DNA from: JAVJUS01 sp040220455
GTDB taxonomy: Bacteria > Pseudomonadota > Alphaproteobacteria > DSM-16000 > Inquilinaceae
Direction of reading: 5' to 3'
Length of the DNA stretch: 33,739 nt
NCBI GenBank assembly: GCA_040220455.1
Contig: JAVJUS010000081.1
Coordinates: 1-33,739 of the forward strand
The notes below the pieces were generated by a model. The model ran no database searches. It saw only the letters and a program-made list of their open reading frames with translations, and was not told the origin of the DNA. Positions 24,762 through 32,229 of this stretch are shown here, piece by piece (the stretch's first letter is position 1; each line of letters starts with the position of its first letter). A program made the position numbers and the translations under genes.

Positions 24762-25679
24762 ATGCACGAGCCCCTGTCCTGGGACGACCTGCGCTTCGTC
24801 CTCGCCCTGCACCGCCGCCGCACCTTCACCGCGGCGGCGGGGGAGCTGGGCGTCAATCACTCGACCGCCCATCGCCGGCTCGCCCGGATCGAGGCGCGGT
24901 TGGGCGTGCGCCTGTTCGACCGGGCGTCCGATGGCTGCATCGCCACGCCGGCGGGCGAGGAGGCGGCCGCCGTCGCCGAGCGGCTGGAAAGCGACGTGGG
25001 CGGGCTGGAGCGCCGGATCGCCGGGCGGGACACGCGCCCGACCGGGATCGTGCGGCTGACCACGACGGACACGCTGCTGTCGGGCGGGCTGGCGCCGGCG
25101 CTCGCCGCCTGCCGGGTCGGGCATCCGGGGATCGAGCTCGAAGTCGTCGTCGACAACCGGTTCCTGGCGCTGAACAAGCGCGACGCCGACATTGCCGTGC
25201 GCCCGTCCCGCGCCGTGCCGGAGAGCCTGGTGGGCCGCCGGGTCGCCCGGATCGCGACGGCGGTCTATGCCGCGCCGGCCCTGGCGCCGTCGATCGATCC
25301 GGAGCGGCCGCCGTCGCCCGGCGCGCTCGCCGGTCTGCCCTGGATCGCCGGGGACGAGAGCTTGGCCCATCTGCCGTCGATGCGCTGGCTCGCCGAGTCC
25401 TTTCCCGATGCCCGGCCGGTCGCGCGCCTCAACCGCCTGCCCGGCATCCTGGCCCTGGCGGAGGCCGGGGTGGGGCTGGCGACTCTGCCCTGCTTCATGG
25501 GCGATGCCGCGCCCGGTCTCGTGCGCGTCGGTGCGCCGCTCGCCGAGCTCGACACGCCGCTCTGGCTGCTGACCCATCGCGACCTGACGCGGGTCGCGCG
25601 CATCCGCGCCGTGCTCGACACCCTGGCCCCGGCCCTGGCCGCGCTGGCGCCGCGCTTCGCCGGAGAGGCGGCGGGATAG
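24762..25679 (+). CDS. LysR-family transcriptional regulator
   Basis: 305 residues. The N-terminal winged HTH covers about 6-65: LSWDDLRFVLALHRRRTFTA, then AAGELGVNHSTAHRRLARIE and LGVRLFDR. The effector domain follows (TGIVRLTTTDTLLSGGLAPA, FLALNKRDADIAVRP, GILALAEAGVGLATLPCF). The HTH has His-Ser-Thr-Ala-His in the recognition helix rather than the common QPALS, as in the branch regulating GSTs and other single targets. It is divergent from the GST gene, its probable target. The ATG at 24762 sits next to an AT-rich start region without a strong ribosome site. Confidence 0.92.
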   Translation: MHEPLSWDDLRFVLALHRRRTFTAAAGELGVNHSTAHRRLARIEARLGVRLFDRASDGCIATPAGEEAAAVAERLESDVGGLERRIAGRDTRPTGIVRLTTTDTLLSGGLAPALAACRVGHPGIELEVVVDNRFLALNKRDADIAVRPSRAVPESLVGRRVARIATAVYAAPALAPSIDPERPPSPGALAGLPWIAGDESLAHLPSMRWLAESFPDARPVARLNRLPGILALAEAGVGLATLPCFMGDAAPGLVRVGAPLAELDTPLWLLTHRDLTRVARIRAVLDTLAPALAALAPRFAGEAAG

Positions 25680-25849
25680 CAACGTGGCAGCCGAGGTTCC
25701 GATTCCGGCGGTCGATCGTCATTGATGGCATATCCGCGGCGCGACACTATCGTGCCCGCCTATGATCGCCGGTCCCCCGGGATCGGCGCCGCCTACCGCT
25801 CCCCGTGAGCCCGATGCCCGAGCCGAGGCGCTCGAAAAGGACCGGACCG

Positions 25850-26623
25850 ATGGCCCTCGACCGTGTGCGCGACCTCAAGCGCCGTATCAACTCCGGCCAG
25901 GAAGTCTATGGTTCCTGGCTGACTTTCACCGATCCGGCGGTGGCGGAGATCGCGGCCGGCACGGGTTTCGACTTCGTCGTCATCGACGGGGAGCATGGCG
26001 GACTCGGCCTGGAAACCCAGCAGCGCCTGATGACCGCGCTCAACGGCAGTTCCACCGTGCCCCTGGTGCGCCTGGCGGCGAACGACCCGGTCTGGGCCAA
26101 GCAGGCGCTCGACGGCGGGGCCGAAGGGGTCGTGGTCCCCGACGTGCGCAGCGCCCAGGCGGCCGCCGCCGTGGTCGCCGCCTGCCGCTACCCGCCCGAC
26201 GGCGTGCGCGGCTTCGGCCCCCGCCGGGCGGCCCGCTACGGCCGGGACGGCGCGGCCTATGTCGCGGCGGCCAACGAGGCGCTGATGGTGGTGATCCAGA
26301 TCGAGCACCGCGAGGCGGTCGAGGCGCTGGACGCGATCCTGGATGTCCCGGGCATCGACGCCCTGATGATCGGGCCCAACGACCTCTCGGGCAGCTACGG
26401 CCGACTCGGGCAGTACGACGACCCCGAGGTCGCCGAGGCGATCGCCACGATCCTGGCCAAGGCGAAGGCCGCCGGCCGGCCGGTGTGCTGCGGCGTGCCG
26501 CCGGCGCCGGGCGCCTTCGCCGAGGCGCGGGCGGCGGGCTATCGCATGTTCACGGTCGCGGCCGACTTCGCGGCCCTGGGCGCGGCTTTCGACACGGCGC
26601 TGGCCGCCGCGCGCGAGGGCTGA
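25850..26623 (+). CDS. HpcH/HpaI aldolase/citrate lyase family protein (second copy)
   Basis: 257 residues from the ATG at 25850 (AGGA 8 bases upstream); earlier in-frame starts at 25805 and 25814 would add 12-15 basic residues without a ribosome site. The family motifs are present: FVVIDGEHGGLG with catalytic His49, VPLVRLA, the metal glutamate in VIQIEHREAVE, and the metal aspartate in IGPNDLSGSYG. It would cleave or form 2-oxo-4-hydroxy acids such as 4-hydroxy-2-oxoheptanedioate or 2-dehydro-3-deoxy-glucarate analogues. It differs from the aldolase at 9119-9973 in lacking the lysine tail. It is followed 42 bases later by a Gfo/Idh/MocA dehydrogenase, suggesting a small carbohydrate-acid pathway. 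Confidence 0.9.
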   Translation: MALDRVRDLKRRINSGQEVYGSWLTFTDPAVAEIAAGTGFDFVVIDGEHGGLGLETQQRLMTALNGSSTVPLVRLAANDPVWAKQALDGGAEGVVVPDVRSAQAAAAVVAACRYPPDGVRGFGPRRAARYGRDGAAYVAAANEALMVVIQIEHREAVEALDAILDVPGIDALMIGPNDLSGSYGRLGQYDDPEVAEAIATILAKAKAAGRPVCCGVPPAPGAFAEARAAGYRMFTVAADFAALGAAFDTALAAAREG

Positions 26624-26665
26624 CCGGCGCGGCCGCGGGGGATTCCGGAGAGGGGGAGACGGGAC

Positions 26666-27685
26666 ATGATCCGGTTCGCGGTTCTGGGTTGCGGGCGCAT
26701 CGGCCGGATGCATGCGGGGCTCGTCGCCTCGAGGCCCGACGCCGCGGTCACGCGTTGCTTCGACGCCGATCGCGCCCGCGCGGAGGAGACGGCGGCGGCG
26801 GTCGGGGCGACGGCCGTCGGCAGCGCCGAGGACGCGATCGGGGCCGGCGATGTCGACGCGGTGCTGATCGCCTCGCCGACCGACACCCATGTCGCCCTGA
26901 TCCTGGCGGCGGCGGAAGCCGGCAAGCCGATCCTGTGCGAGAAGCCGATCGACGTGGACATCGCCAAGGTCGAGGCCTGCCGGGAGCGGCTGGCGGTCTT
27001 CGACGTGCCGGTCCAGATCGGCTTCAACCGCCGCTTCGACCCGTCCCACCGGGCCGTGCGCGACGCGGTGCGCGCCGGCGAGATCGGCGCGCTGGAACTG
27101 CTCGTGATCACGAGCCGCGACCCCGGCCCGCCGCCGCCGCGCGCGATCCTGGAGGCCTGCGGCGGGCTGTTTCGCGACACCACGATCCACGACTTCGACA
27201 TGGCCCGCTTCGTCCTGGGCGACGAGCCGGTGGAGGTTTTCGCGATGGCCTCCAACCGGGTCGATCCGGTCTTCGCCGAGCTGGGCGACGTGGATACCGG
27301 CATGGTGCTCATGCGTACCGCCGACGGCACGCTCTGCCACATCAACAACTCGCGCCGGACCAATTACGGCTACGACCAGCGGGTCGAGGCGTTCGGCGCC
27401 GGCGGCATGGTGCGCTCGAACAACCTGCGCGACACGGCGGTCAGCCGCTACGACGACGGCGGCACGGCGCGGCGCGATCCGCTCGTGCATTTCTTCATCG
27501 AGCGCTACCGCGAGGCCTATGCCGCGGAGATCGGCGACTTCATCGAGGCCGTGACCACCGGCCGGCCGCCCTCGCCGAGCTTCGAGGACGGCCGCCGCGC
27601 GCTCGTCCTGGCCGAGGCGGCGATCCGCTCGCGCCTGGACAACCGGCCGGTGGTCGTCGACTACACCCCGGGCGCCCTGGCCTGA
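26666..27685 (+). CDS. Gfo/Idh/MocA oxidoreductase (inositol 2-dehydrogenase-like)
   Basis: 339 residues with GAGAGGGGGAGA before the ATG. The N-terminal Rossmann domain has FAVLGCGRIGRMHAGLV (residues 4-20) and CFDADRARAEE, whose aspartate favours NAD. The catalytic lysine is Lys93 in CEKPIDVD. The C-terminal domain carries IGFNRRFDPSHRAVRDAV and DTTIHDFDMARFVLGDEPVE, which supply the Asp/His pair typical of inositol dehydrogenases. It oxidises a secondary hydroxyl of inositol or a sugar. It lies in the same direction as the preceding aldolase. The exact sugar is not determinable; no other iol genes are present. Confidence 0.92.
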   Translation: MIRFAVLGCGRIGRMHAGLVASRPDAAVTRCFDADRARAEETAAAVGATAVGSAEDAIGAGDVDAVLIASPTDTHVALILAAAEAGKPILCEKPIDVDIAKVEACRERLAVFDVPVQIGFNRRFDPSHRAVRDAVRAGEIGALELLVITSRDPGPPPPRAILEACGGLFRDTTIHDFDMARFVLGDEPVEVFAMASNRVDPVFAELGDVDTGMVLMRTADGTLCHINNSRRTNYGYDQRVEAFGAGGMVRSNNLRDTAVSRYDDGGTARRDPLVHFFIERYREAYAAEIGDFIEAVTTGRPPSPSFEDGRRALVLAEAAIRSRLDNRPVVVDYTPGALA

Positions 27686-27687
27686 GG

Positions 27688-27717
27688 CGGGACCGCGATC
27701 GCGGTTGCCCGGTCCCG
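27688..27717 (+). terminator. Hairpin after the Gfo/Idh/MocA gene
   Basis: CGGGACC (27688-27694) pairs with GGTCCCG (27711-27717), with an inner palindrome GCGATCGC. It lies two bases after the stop codon and has no T-run. It may separate the dehydrogenase from the BpsA-like gene. Confidence 0.45.
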
Positions 27718-27766
27718 GAAGGGATGCCATTGAGAGGGCCGTATTTCCGGCCAGGACCCGCCCACC

Positions 27767-29002
27767 ATGGCGCGCGACCCCGACACGACCCCGCCGGACC
27801 GTCCGGTACCGGCCGACGCGGACCTGCTCGCCCGGATCGCCGAGGCGACGTCGTTGCGCGAGGGGCGGGAGGGCGTGGCCGCCGTCCTGCGCGCCGTGGC
27901 GGGGCACGGGCCGATGCCGCTGCGCGACGTGGCCCGGGCCGTGCGCATGCCGCTGCCGGTCGTCTCCGCCGTCCGCCGCGAACTCGAGCGCGCCGGCCTG
28001 CTCGCCCGGGGCCAGGGGCTCGACCTGACGGCCGAGGGCCGGCGCTTTGCGGCCGAGATCCTGGGGCTGGAGGCCGCCGCGCCCGCTCGGCAGGCGCGGA
28101 CGCCACGCTCCGCGGGCCCTCCGGCGACCGACGCGGCCGACGGGCTCGACCCGCGCATCGCGCCGCTGCTGGAGGCGATGCGCGACCACCTGGCGGCCGA
28201 GCCGGCGGTCGACGTCACGCTCGACCAGGCGCCCTGCACGCCGGAAACGGCGCTGCGCCGGGCGCTCGCCATGCACGAGGCCGGGGCGGTCGCCGGCCGG
28301 CGCATCCTGATCCTGGGTGACGACGACTCCGTCTCGATCGCCGTTGGCCTGCTCGCGGCGGCCGAGGGCGTCCGGCCCCGGCGGCTCGCGGTGCTGGAGG
28401 TCGATCCCGACCGCGTCGCCCATCTGGAGGCGACCCGGCGGCGCCACGGCCTCGATATCGAGCTGGTCCGCCACGACCTGCGCGACCCGCTGCCCGAGGG
28501 CTTCGCCGGCGCCTTCGACGTGGTGGAGACCGATCCGCCCTACACGCTGGCCGGCATGACGCTCTTCGTCAGCCGCGGGATCCGGGGGCTCGAGCCGGGG
28601 CCGGGCCTGCCGGTGTTCCTGTCCTATGCCGACCTCGCGCCCGACGACCAGCTCGAGCTCCAGGACCGGCTGATGGCCATGGGGCTGGCGGCGCTGCGGG
28701 TCGCGCCGTCCTTCAACCGCTATGGCGGCGCCTCGATCCTGGGCTCGACCGGGCAGTTCATGACGCTCCTGACCACCCGGTCGACCCGCCCGGCGGTGGC
28801 CGACGTCCCCTTCGCCGACCCGATCCACACCGGCGAGGTCCGGCCCCGTCGGCGGCGCTACAGGTGCCGGAATTGCGGGGCGGTGACGGCCGTCGGCGCC
28901 GGCGAGGACATGGCGACGATCGAGGCTCTCAAGCAGGCCGGCTGCCCGTCCTGCGGCGGGCGCGCCTTCGCCCGGGTTTCCGGGGGCCGGCCTCCAGCGT
29001 AG
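27767..29002 (+). CDS. bpsA: Bis-aminopropyl-spermidine synthase family protein with C-terminal zinc ribbon
   Basis: 411 residues. Residues 1-110 are a winged-helix-like domain (MPLRDVARAVRMPLPVVSAV, RRELERAGLL, LTAEGRRFA). The central aminopropyltransferase domain has DQAPCTPETALRRA, the acidic GDDDSVS (Gly184, Asp185-187), LEVDPDRV, and the active-site TDPPYTLAG (Asp256 to Thr260), matching BpsA of Thermococcus, which makes branched polyamines using decarboxylated AdoMet. The C terminus adds a four-cysteine zinc ribbon: Cys367-x2-Cys370 and Cys393-x2-Cys396. It converges, with an 11-base gap, on the ACP/FkbH/SpeD operon. SpeD-type enzymes make the aminopropyl donor, so the pair suggests polyamine-like synthesis. 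The family call is firm; the product is unknown. Confidence 0.85.
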   Translation: MARDPDTTPPDRPVPADADLLARIAEATSLREGREGVAAVLRAVAGHGPMPLRDVARAVRMPLPVVSAVRRELERAGLLARGQGLDLTAEGRRFAAEILGLEAAAPARQARTPRSAGPPATDAADGLDPRIAPLLEAMRDHLAAEPAVDVTLDQAPCTPETALRRALAMHEAGAVAGRRILILGDDDSVSIAVGLLAAAEGVRPRRLAVLEVDPDRVAHLEATRRRHGLDIELVRHDLRDPLPEGFAGAFDVVETDPPYTLAGMTLFVSRGIRGLEPGPGLPVFLSYADLAPDDQLELQDRLMAMGLAALRVAPSFNRYGGASILGSTGQFMTLLTTRSTRPAVADVPFADPIHTGEVRPRRRRYRCRNCGAVTAVGAGEDMATIEALKQAGCPSCGGRAFARVSGGRPPA

Positions 29003-29013
29003 CCGGGCGCGTG

Positions 29014-29268
29014 TCAGGCGGCGCGGGCGCGCTCGACGAGGTCGGCGAGCCGCGCGACGCTGTCGGCCGCCGCGATCTCCTCCATCGAGAAGGCGACGCC
29101 GTACCGGCTCTCCAGCGCCAGGATGATGCGGACATGGCCGAGCGAGTCCCAGGCGTCCAGGTCGGCGGCGCGGGTCGCCGCGTCGACCGCGTCGGGGGCG
29201 AGGCCGAGCACGCTTGCGACGAGGCCGGCGACCGTGTCGGCGAGCGGGGCGGGGGCGGTGTCGGTCAC
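29014..29268 (-). CDS. Stand-alone acyl carrier protein
   Basis: 84 residues from a GTG (29266-29268) that overlaps the stop of the FkbH-like gene as GTGA. The four-helix ACP pattern is clear: ADTVAGLVASVLGL, the phosphopantetheine site LDAWDSLGHVRIILALE with Ser42, and the acidic helix MEEIAAADSVARLADLVE. The site DSLGH with Trp before it is of the secondary-metabolite/FkbJ type rather than the DSLDTVE of fatty-acid ACP. It should be charged by the FkbH-like protein encoded just upstream. It is the last gene of the speD-fkbH-acp operon. Confidence 0.92.
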   Translation of the reverse strand: MTDTAPAPLADTVAGLVASVLGLAPDAVDAATRAADLDAWDSLGHVRIILALESRYGVAFSMEEIAAADSVARLADLVERARAA

Positions 29269-31025
29269 GTCGGCGCTCTCCAGGCGGTGTCGTGCAGGGT
29301 GATGCCGGGCGGCAGGGGCGGGCGAACGCCGCCGTCGGGGCCGGCCTCGATCGTCAGGTGCCAGTCGGCGCCGCCGCGCCCGAACCCGGCCGAGGCCAGA
29401 AGATCGCGCGCCGGCGCGTTGCGCGGCAAGGCCTCGACCCGGCCGGCCAGCGCGGTGAAGCCCGCGAGCGCCGCCCGAGCCGCCAGCGCGTGAAGCATCG
29501 CGGTCTCGATGCCCCTCTGCAGCACCCGGCAGCTCAGGAACAGGTTGTCGAGACGCACCGCCCCGGCCCGCTCCGGATCCGGGCGTGCCAGGACCAGGCC
29601 GACCTGGCCGTGATCGCCGAAGATGTCGCGCGCCTCGGCCAGGAAGTCGAACGGGCTCGACCGGTCTTGGAGGGCCGCCCGGGCCGGACGGGCGTCGGTC
29701 AGGACCATCTGGTTGACGCGCCGCGCCAGCTCCGCCGCGCGGCCCGCGGTCTCGCGGTCGAGCGGGCGGAGCGTCACATGCGTGTCGAGGGCTTCGAGGA
29801 AGGCGCGTGGGTCGGGCTCGGCGTCGCGCAGGCGGTCGACCTCGGCGCGCAGGCGGTAGCGCTCGGCCCGCGACGGCCCCGCCGCCGGGCCCGCCGCGGC
29901 CTCCAGCGCCAGGGCCGGATCGGCGCGCAGCGTCCGGGCCGCGGCGTCGCTGTCGCCCTCTGTCCAGCGAACGTCCATGGCGGGGAAGCGCGCGGCGACG
30001 CGGGCGCAATTGAGCGGGTCGTCGTCGAGGAAGAGCGTGTGCTCCGCGGCGAGGCCGAGCGTGTCCAGGACTTCCGCGACCAGGGCATCCTTGTCGCGCC
30101 AGCCGACGGCGAGGGTGGCGAAGAAGCCGGGCGGAAGGGCGCCGGCCGCCTCCAGCCGGGACAGCGCGGCCGCCACGTCCTCCGGCGCATTGCGGCTGGC
30201 GGCGGCCAGGACCAGGCCGCGGTCGCGAAAGTCGGCCAGCGCCTCGGCGAACGGACGGTGCAGGGCGCCGGGCTCTCCCGCCGCCTCGCCCTCGCCGAGC
30301 GCGCCGGCCCACAGCGTATCGTCGAGATCGGCGACGATCAGCTTGGGCCCCAGCCCGGCGCGGCGCGCGGCGAAGGCGGCGATCGCGTCGGCCAGGGCGT
30401 CGGCGCCCGCCGTCGACGGCATGACCCCGAAGCTCGCCGCGAAGCGGGTGTCGAAGGGCGCGCCGCCGGCCGCTGCCTCGGGCAGATGCAGGCGCGTGAC
30501 GTCCGGCGCCTCGGCGTCGGCCCGGGCGATCGGCACCGGCCCGGCGCCGAAGTCGAGCCGCAGCACCGGGGCGCCGGTCTCGGCCGCCAGGTCGGCGGCG
30601 AGCGCGCGGATCATCGCCTCGCCGGCCCGGTCGGCCGCCCCCGCCGCGCCATCGAGCGGGAAGGAGAGAGCGACGACATCCGGGCCGGGCCCGTCGATGC
30701 CGCCCGCCGCCGCGCGCGCCTCCGCGACGCCGCGCACGGCCGTCACGCGCAGGTCGAGGCCCCGGATCGCGCCGGCGACGGCCAGCGCGTCCTCGAGGAC
30801 CGCCGCCTCGTAGGCGGTGGCGAGGAAGACATGAACCGGCACGATGTTCGGCGGCGGGCCGTCGGCCGTCGCCTCGCGCAGCAGCGCCCGGGCGCCGATC
30901 GCGCCGCGCCGGCGCCGGGCCTGGCGCAGCGCCCGGCCGAGCGCGGAGGAGGCACGCCCGGCGGCCCGCCGAAGCGTGGGCACGTCCGGGTCGCTCTCTC
31001 CGGGCGGGTCGAACTGCCACCACAT
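29265..31025 (-). CDS. FkbH-like HAD-IIIC phosphatase/GNAT protein (glyceryl-ACP loading type)
   Basis: 586 residues. About 1-225 is an N-terminal domain rich in alternating strands and helices (NIVPVHVFLATAYEAAVLED, PDVVALSFPLDG). The HAD domain follows, with DLDDTLWAG (nucleophile Asp233, Asp235), LAAASRNAPEDV and FLDDDPLNCARV. RAERYRLRAEVDRL and RRVNQMVLTDARP match the FkbH linker, and the C-terminal GNAT domain runs from about residue 460. FkbH proteins dephosphorylate 1,3-bisphosphoglycerate and load D-glycerate onto an ACP. The adjacent ACP gene overlaps its stop, strongly supporting an ACP partner. The start is 10 bases after the SpeD stop. Another acyl phosphate donor is possible; the glyceryl role is inference from the family. 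Confidence 0.85.
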   Translation of the reverse strand: MWWQFDPPGESDPDVPTLRRAAGRASSALGRALRQARRRRGAIGARALLREATADGPPPNIVPVHVFLATAYEAAVLEDALAVAGAIRGLDLRVTAVRGVAEARAAAGGIDGPGPDVVALSFPLDGAAGAADRAGEAMIRALAADLAAETGAPVLRLDFGAGPVPIARADAEAPDVTRLHLPEAAAGGAPFDTRFAASFGVMPSTAGADALADAIAAFAARRAGLGPKLIVADLDDTLWAGALGEGEAAGEPGALHRPFAEALADFRDRGLVLAAASRNAPEDVAAALSRLEAAGALPPGFFATLAVGWRDKDALVAEVLDTLGLAAEHTLFLDDDPLNCARVAARFPAMDVRWTEGDSDAAARTLRADPALALEAAAGPAAGPSRAERYRLRAEVDRLRDAEPDPRAFLEALDTHVTLRPLDRETAGRAAELARRVNQMVLTDARPARAALQDRSSPFDFLAEARDIFGDHGQVGLVLARPDPERAGAVRLDNLFLSCRVLQRGIETAMLHALAARAALAGFTALAGRVEALPRNAPARDLLASAGFGRGGADWHLTIEAGPDGGVRPPLPPGITLHDTAWRAPT

Positions 31026-31035
31026 GCGGGGGCCG

Positions 31036-31395
31036 TCAGGCGCGCGTCTCGGCGGGGCCGATCCGCCGCTCGACCGAGGACCGGACCACCGTGCCGTCGG
31101 GGCAGAGCCGGGCGGCCAGCGCGTCGATCGCCCCGTCGACGGACATGGTGTCGTCGCACAGCAGCACGTCGGCGAGGATAAGGTCGTATTCGGGCCAGGT
31201 GGACAGCATGACGTGGGACTGGGCGAGGAAGATCACGAGCGTCAGCCCGTGCTCGGCGTAGCGCTGGGCGTGGTCGCCGATCACCGTCGCGCCGGCGCTC
31301 CGCGCGGCCGCCACCGCCGCGTCGCGCAGGGCGGCCTCGTCCGATATGGCGGCGCCGCAGCCCCGCAGTTCCGCGAATCCCTGACGGATGATCAT
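31036..31395 (-). CDS. Divergent SpeD-family (S-adenosylmethionine decarboxylase-like) pyruvoyl enzyme
   Basis: 119 residues from the ATG at 31393-31395 (MIIRQGFAEL), the normal length of class 1b SpeD; the frame is open further upstream but that part is unlike the family. The core GATVIGDHAQRY and the motif AQSHVMLSTWPEYDLILAD align with the processing site of bacterial SpeD. The pyruvoyl-forming Ser60 and Cys80 are kept. The preceding Glu is Gln59, and the catalytic His of IHTWPE is Ser65. Self-cleavage would fall between Gln59 and Ser60. Such changes could mean an altered substrate (ornithine or arginine, as reported for some SpeD homologues) or loss of activity. It is the first gene of the operon with FkbH and ACP. 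Confidence 0.75.
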   Translation of the reverse strand: MIIRQGFAELRGCGAAISDEAALRDAAVAAARSAGATVIGDHAQRYAEHGLTLVIFLAQSHVMLSTWPEYDLILADVLLCDDTMSVDGAIDALAARLCPDGTVVRSSVERRIGPAETRA

Positions 31396-31523
31396 GCCTG
31401 GCGCGCGTCCCGGTCGCCGGAGCCCGGTTGCCGGACCCCGCGCGGATAAACTAAGGACAGCCCGGGGCCCTCGCAACGGCCCGCCCCGCCTGCCCTTGAC
31501 CGAAGACGGAGACCCGACGCGCC

Positions 31524-32057
31524 ATGGCCGACCCGACCCCGGTGATCCGCGACCTGGCCGAGGCCGATCTCGACCGCGTCGCCGCCTTCGAGGCGGAGAT
31601 CGCCCGCCAATCCTTCCAGGACGAGGCGGTGACCGATCTGGCGCATTACCGCCGCAAGCTCGGCAAGCTGGTCGGCAATCGCAAGGACTGGACGAAGGTC
31701 CTGGAGTCGGGCGGGCGGGTGATCGGCTGGGCCTGGGTCTCCGCCCGTGAGAACTTCGTCACGGGCGACGAGTACGCCGACTTCCGCAGCTTCTTCGTCG
31801 ACCGGGAGCATGCCGCCGCGACCGACGCGGCGCGCCTGCTGGGCGCGGTGATCGAGCACTGCCGCGCGGCCGGGTTCACGCGCATCGTCGGGCGCACGGC
31901 GGCGGCCAACGAGCGCATGCGCGCCCTCTACGACCTGGCGGGCTTCCGGGAGATGCACGTGGTCTACGGCCTCGACCTGAACGGTTCCGGGGACGGCCCC
32001 GGGCGCGAGGGGGGTGGGCGCGAGGGAGGCGGGCGCGAGGGGGGCGGGCGCGGCTGA
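31524..32057 (+). CDS. GNAT-family acetyltransferase with Gly/Arg/Glu repeat tail
   Basis: 177 residues. The GNAT fold runs from VIRDLAEADLDRVAAFEAEI through VIGWAWVSARENFVTGDEYA, with the acetyl-CoA region AARLLGAVIEHCRAAGFTRI and TAAANERMRALYDLAGFREM; Asn in AANERM and the following GF are typical. The canonical R/Q-x-x-G-x-G/A loop is not strict (DAARLLGAV). The last ~20 residues are a repeat of GREGG encoded by 15-bp tandem units. It is divergent from the SpeD-like gene (128-base gap), so it may acetylate a polyamine or a product of the neighbouring cluster; that link is inference. Confidence 0.82.
   Translation: MADPTPVIRDLAEADLDRVAAFEAEIARQSFQDEAVTDLAHYRRKLGKLVGNRKDWTKVLESGGRVIGWAWVSARENFVTGDEYADFRSFFVDREHAAATDAARLLGAVIEHCRAAGFTRIVGRTAAANERMRALYDLAGFREMHVVYGLDLNGSGDGPGREGGGREGGGREGGGRG
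32001..32053 (+). repeat. 15-bp tandem repeat encoding GREGG units
   Basis: Three near-identical 15-base units (32001-32015, 32016-32030, 32031-32045) plus a partial fourth run to the stop codon of the GNAT gene. They encode GREGG three times. Being in frame with a multiple-of-three unit, copy number could change without disrupting the gene. Confidence 0.75.
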
Positions 32058-32066
32058 CCCTCCGGT

Positions 32067-32084
32067 CCGGCCGGCGACGGCCGG
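32067..32084 (+). terminator. Hairpin after the GNAT gene
   Basis: CCGGCCG (32067-32073) pairs with CGGCCGG (32078-32084) around GCGA, ten bases after the stop codon. No T-run follows, so its strength as a terminator is unclear. Confidence 0.4.
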
Positions 32085-32116
32085 CCTAACCCACTGGACC
32101 GGTATCCGGGCCCGTG

Positions 32117-32144
32117 ACACGATGATATGAGGTTAACGTCGTGT
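32117..32144. promoter_or_regulatory. Inverted repeat in the promoter region of the PotD-like gene
   Basis: ACACGA (32117-32122) and TCGTGT (32139-32144) flank a 16-base AT-rich centre that includes GATATGAGGTTAAC. It lies about 90 bases upstream of the binding-protein ATG. An operator or promoter-proximal site is plausible. Confidence 0.35.
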
Positions 32145-32229
32145 GCGGGACAGACGGCGCGGCCAGCCCTTCGCGGATGGCCTCTCCGCCAGGCGCACCG
32201 GCCATGGGGAACGACAAGCGGAGGCAGGC

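Noticed and set aside
25793..28828. A 1011-codon open frame on the minus strand
   Set aside because: It is the shadow of the aldolase, Gfo/Idh/MocA and BpsA-like genes; its translation has no family motif.
31428..31452. A TTGCCG...TAAACT promoter for the GNAT or SpeD-like gene
   Set aside because: The spacing is about 13 bases, too short for a sigma-70 promoter, and neither hexamer is a good match.
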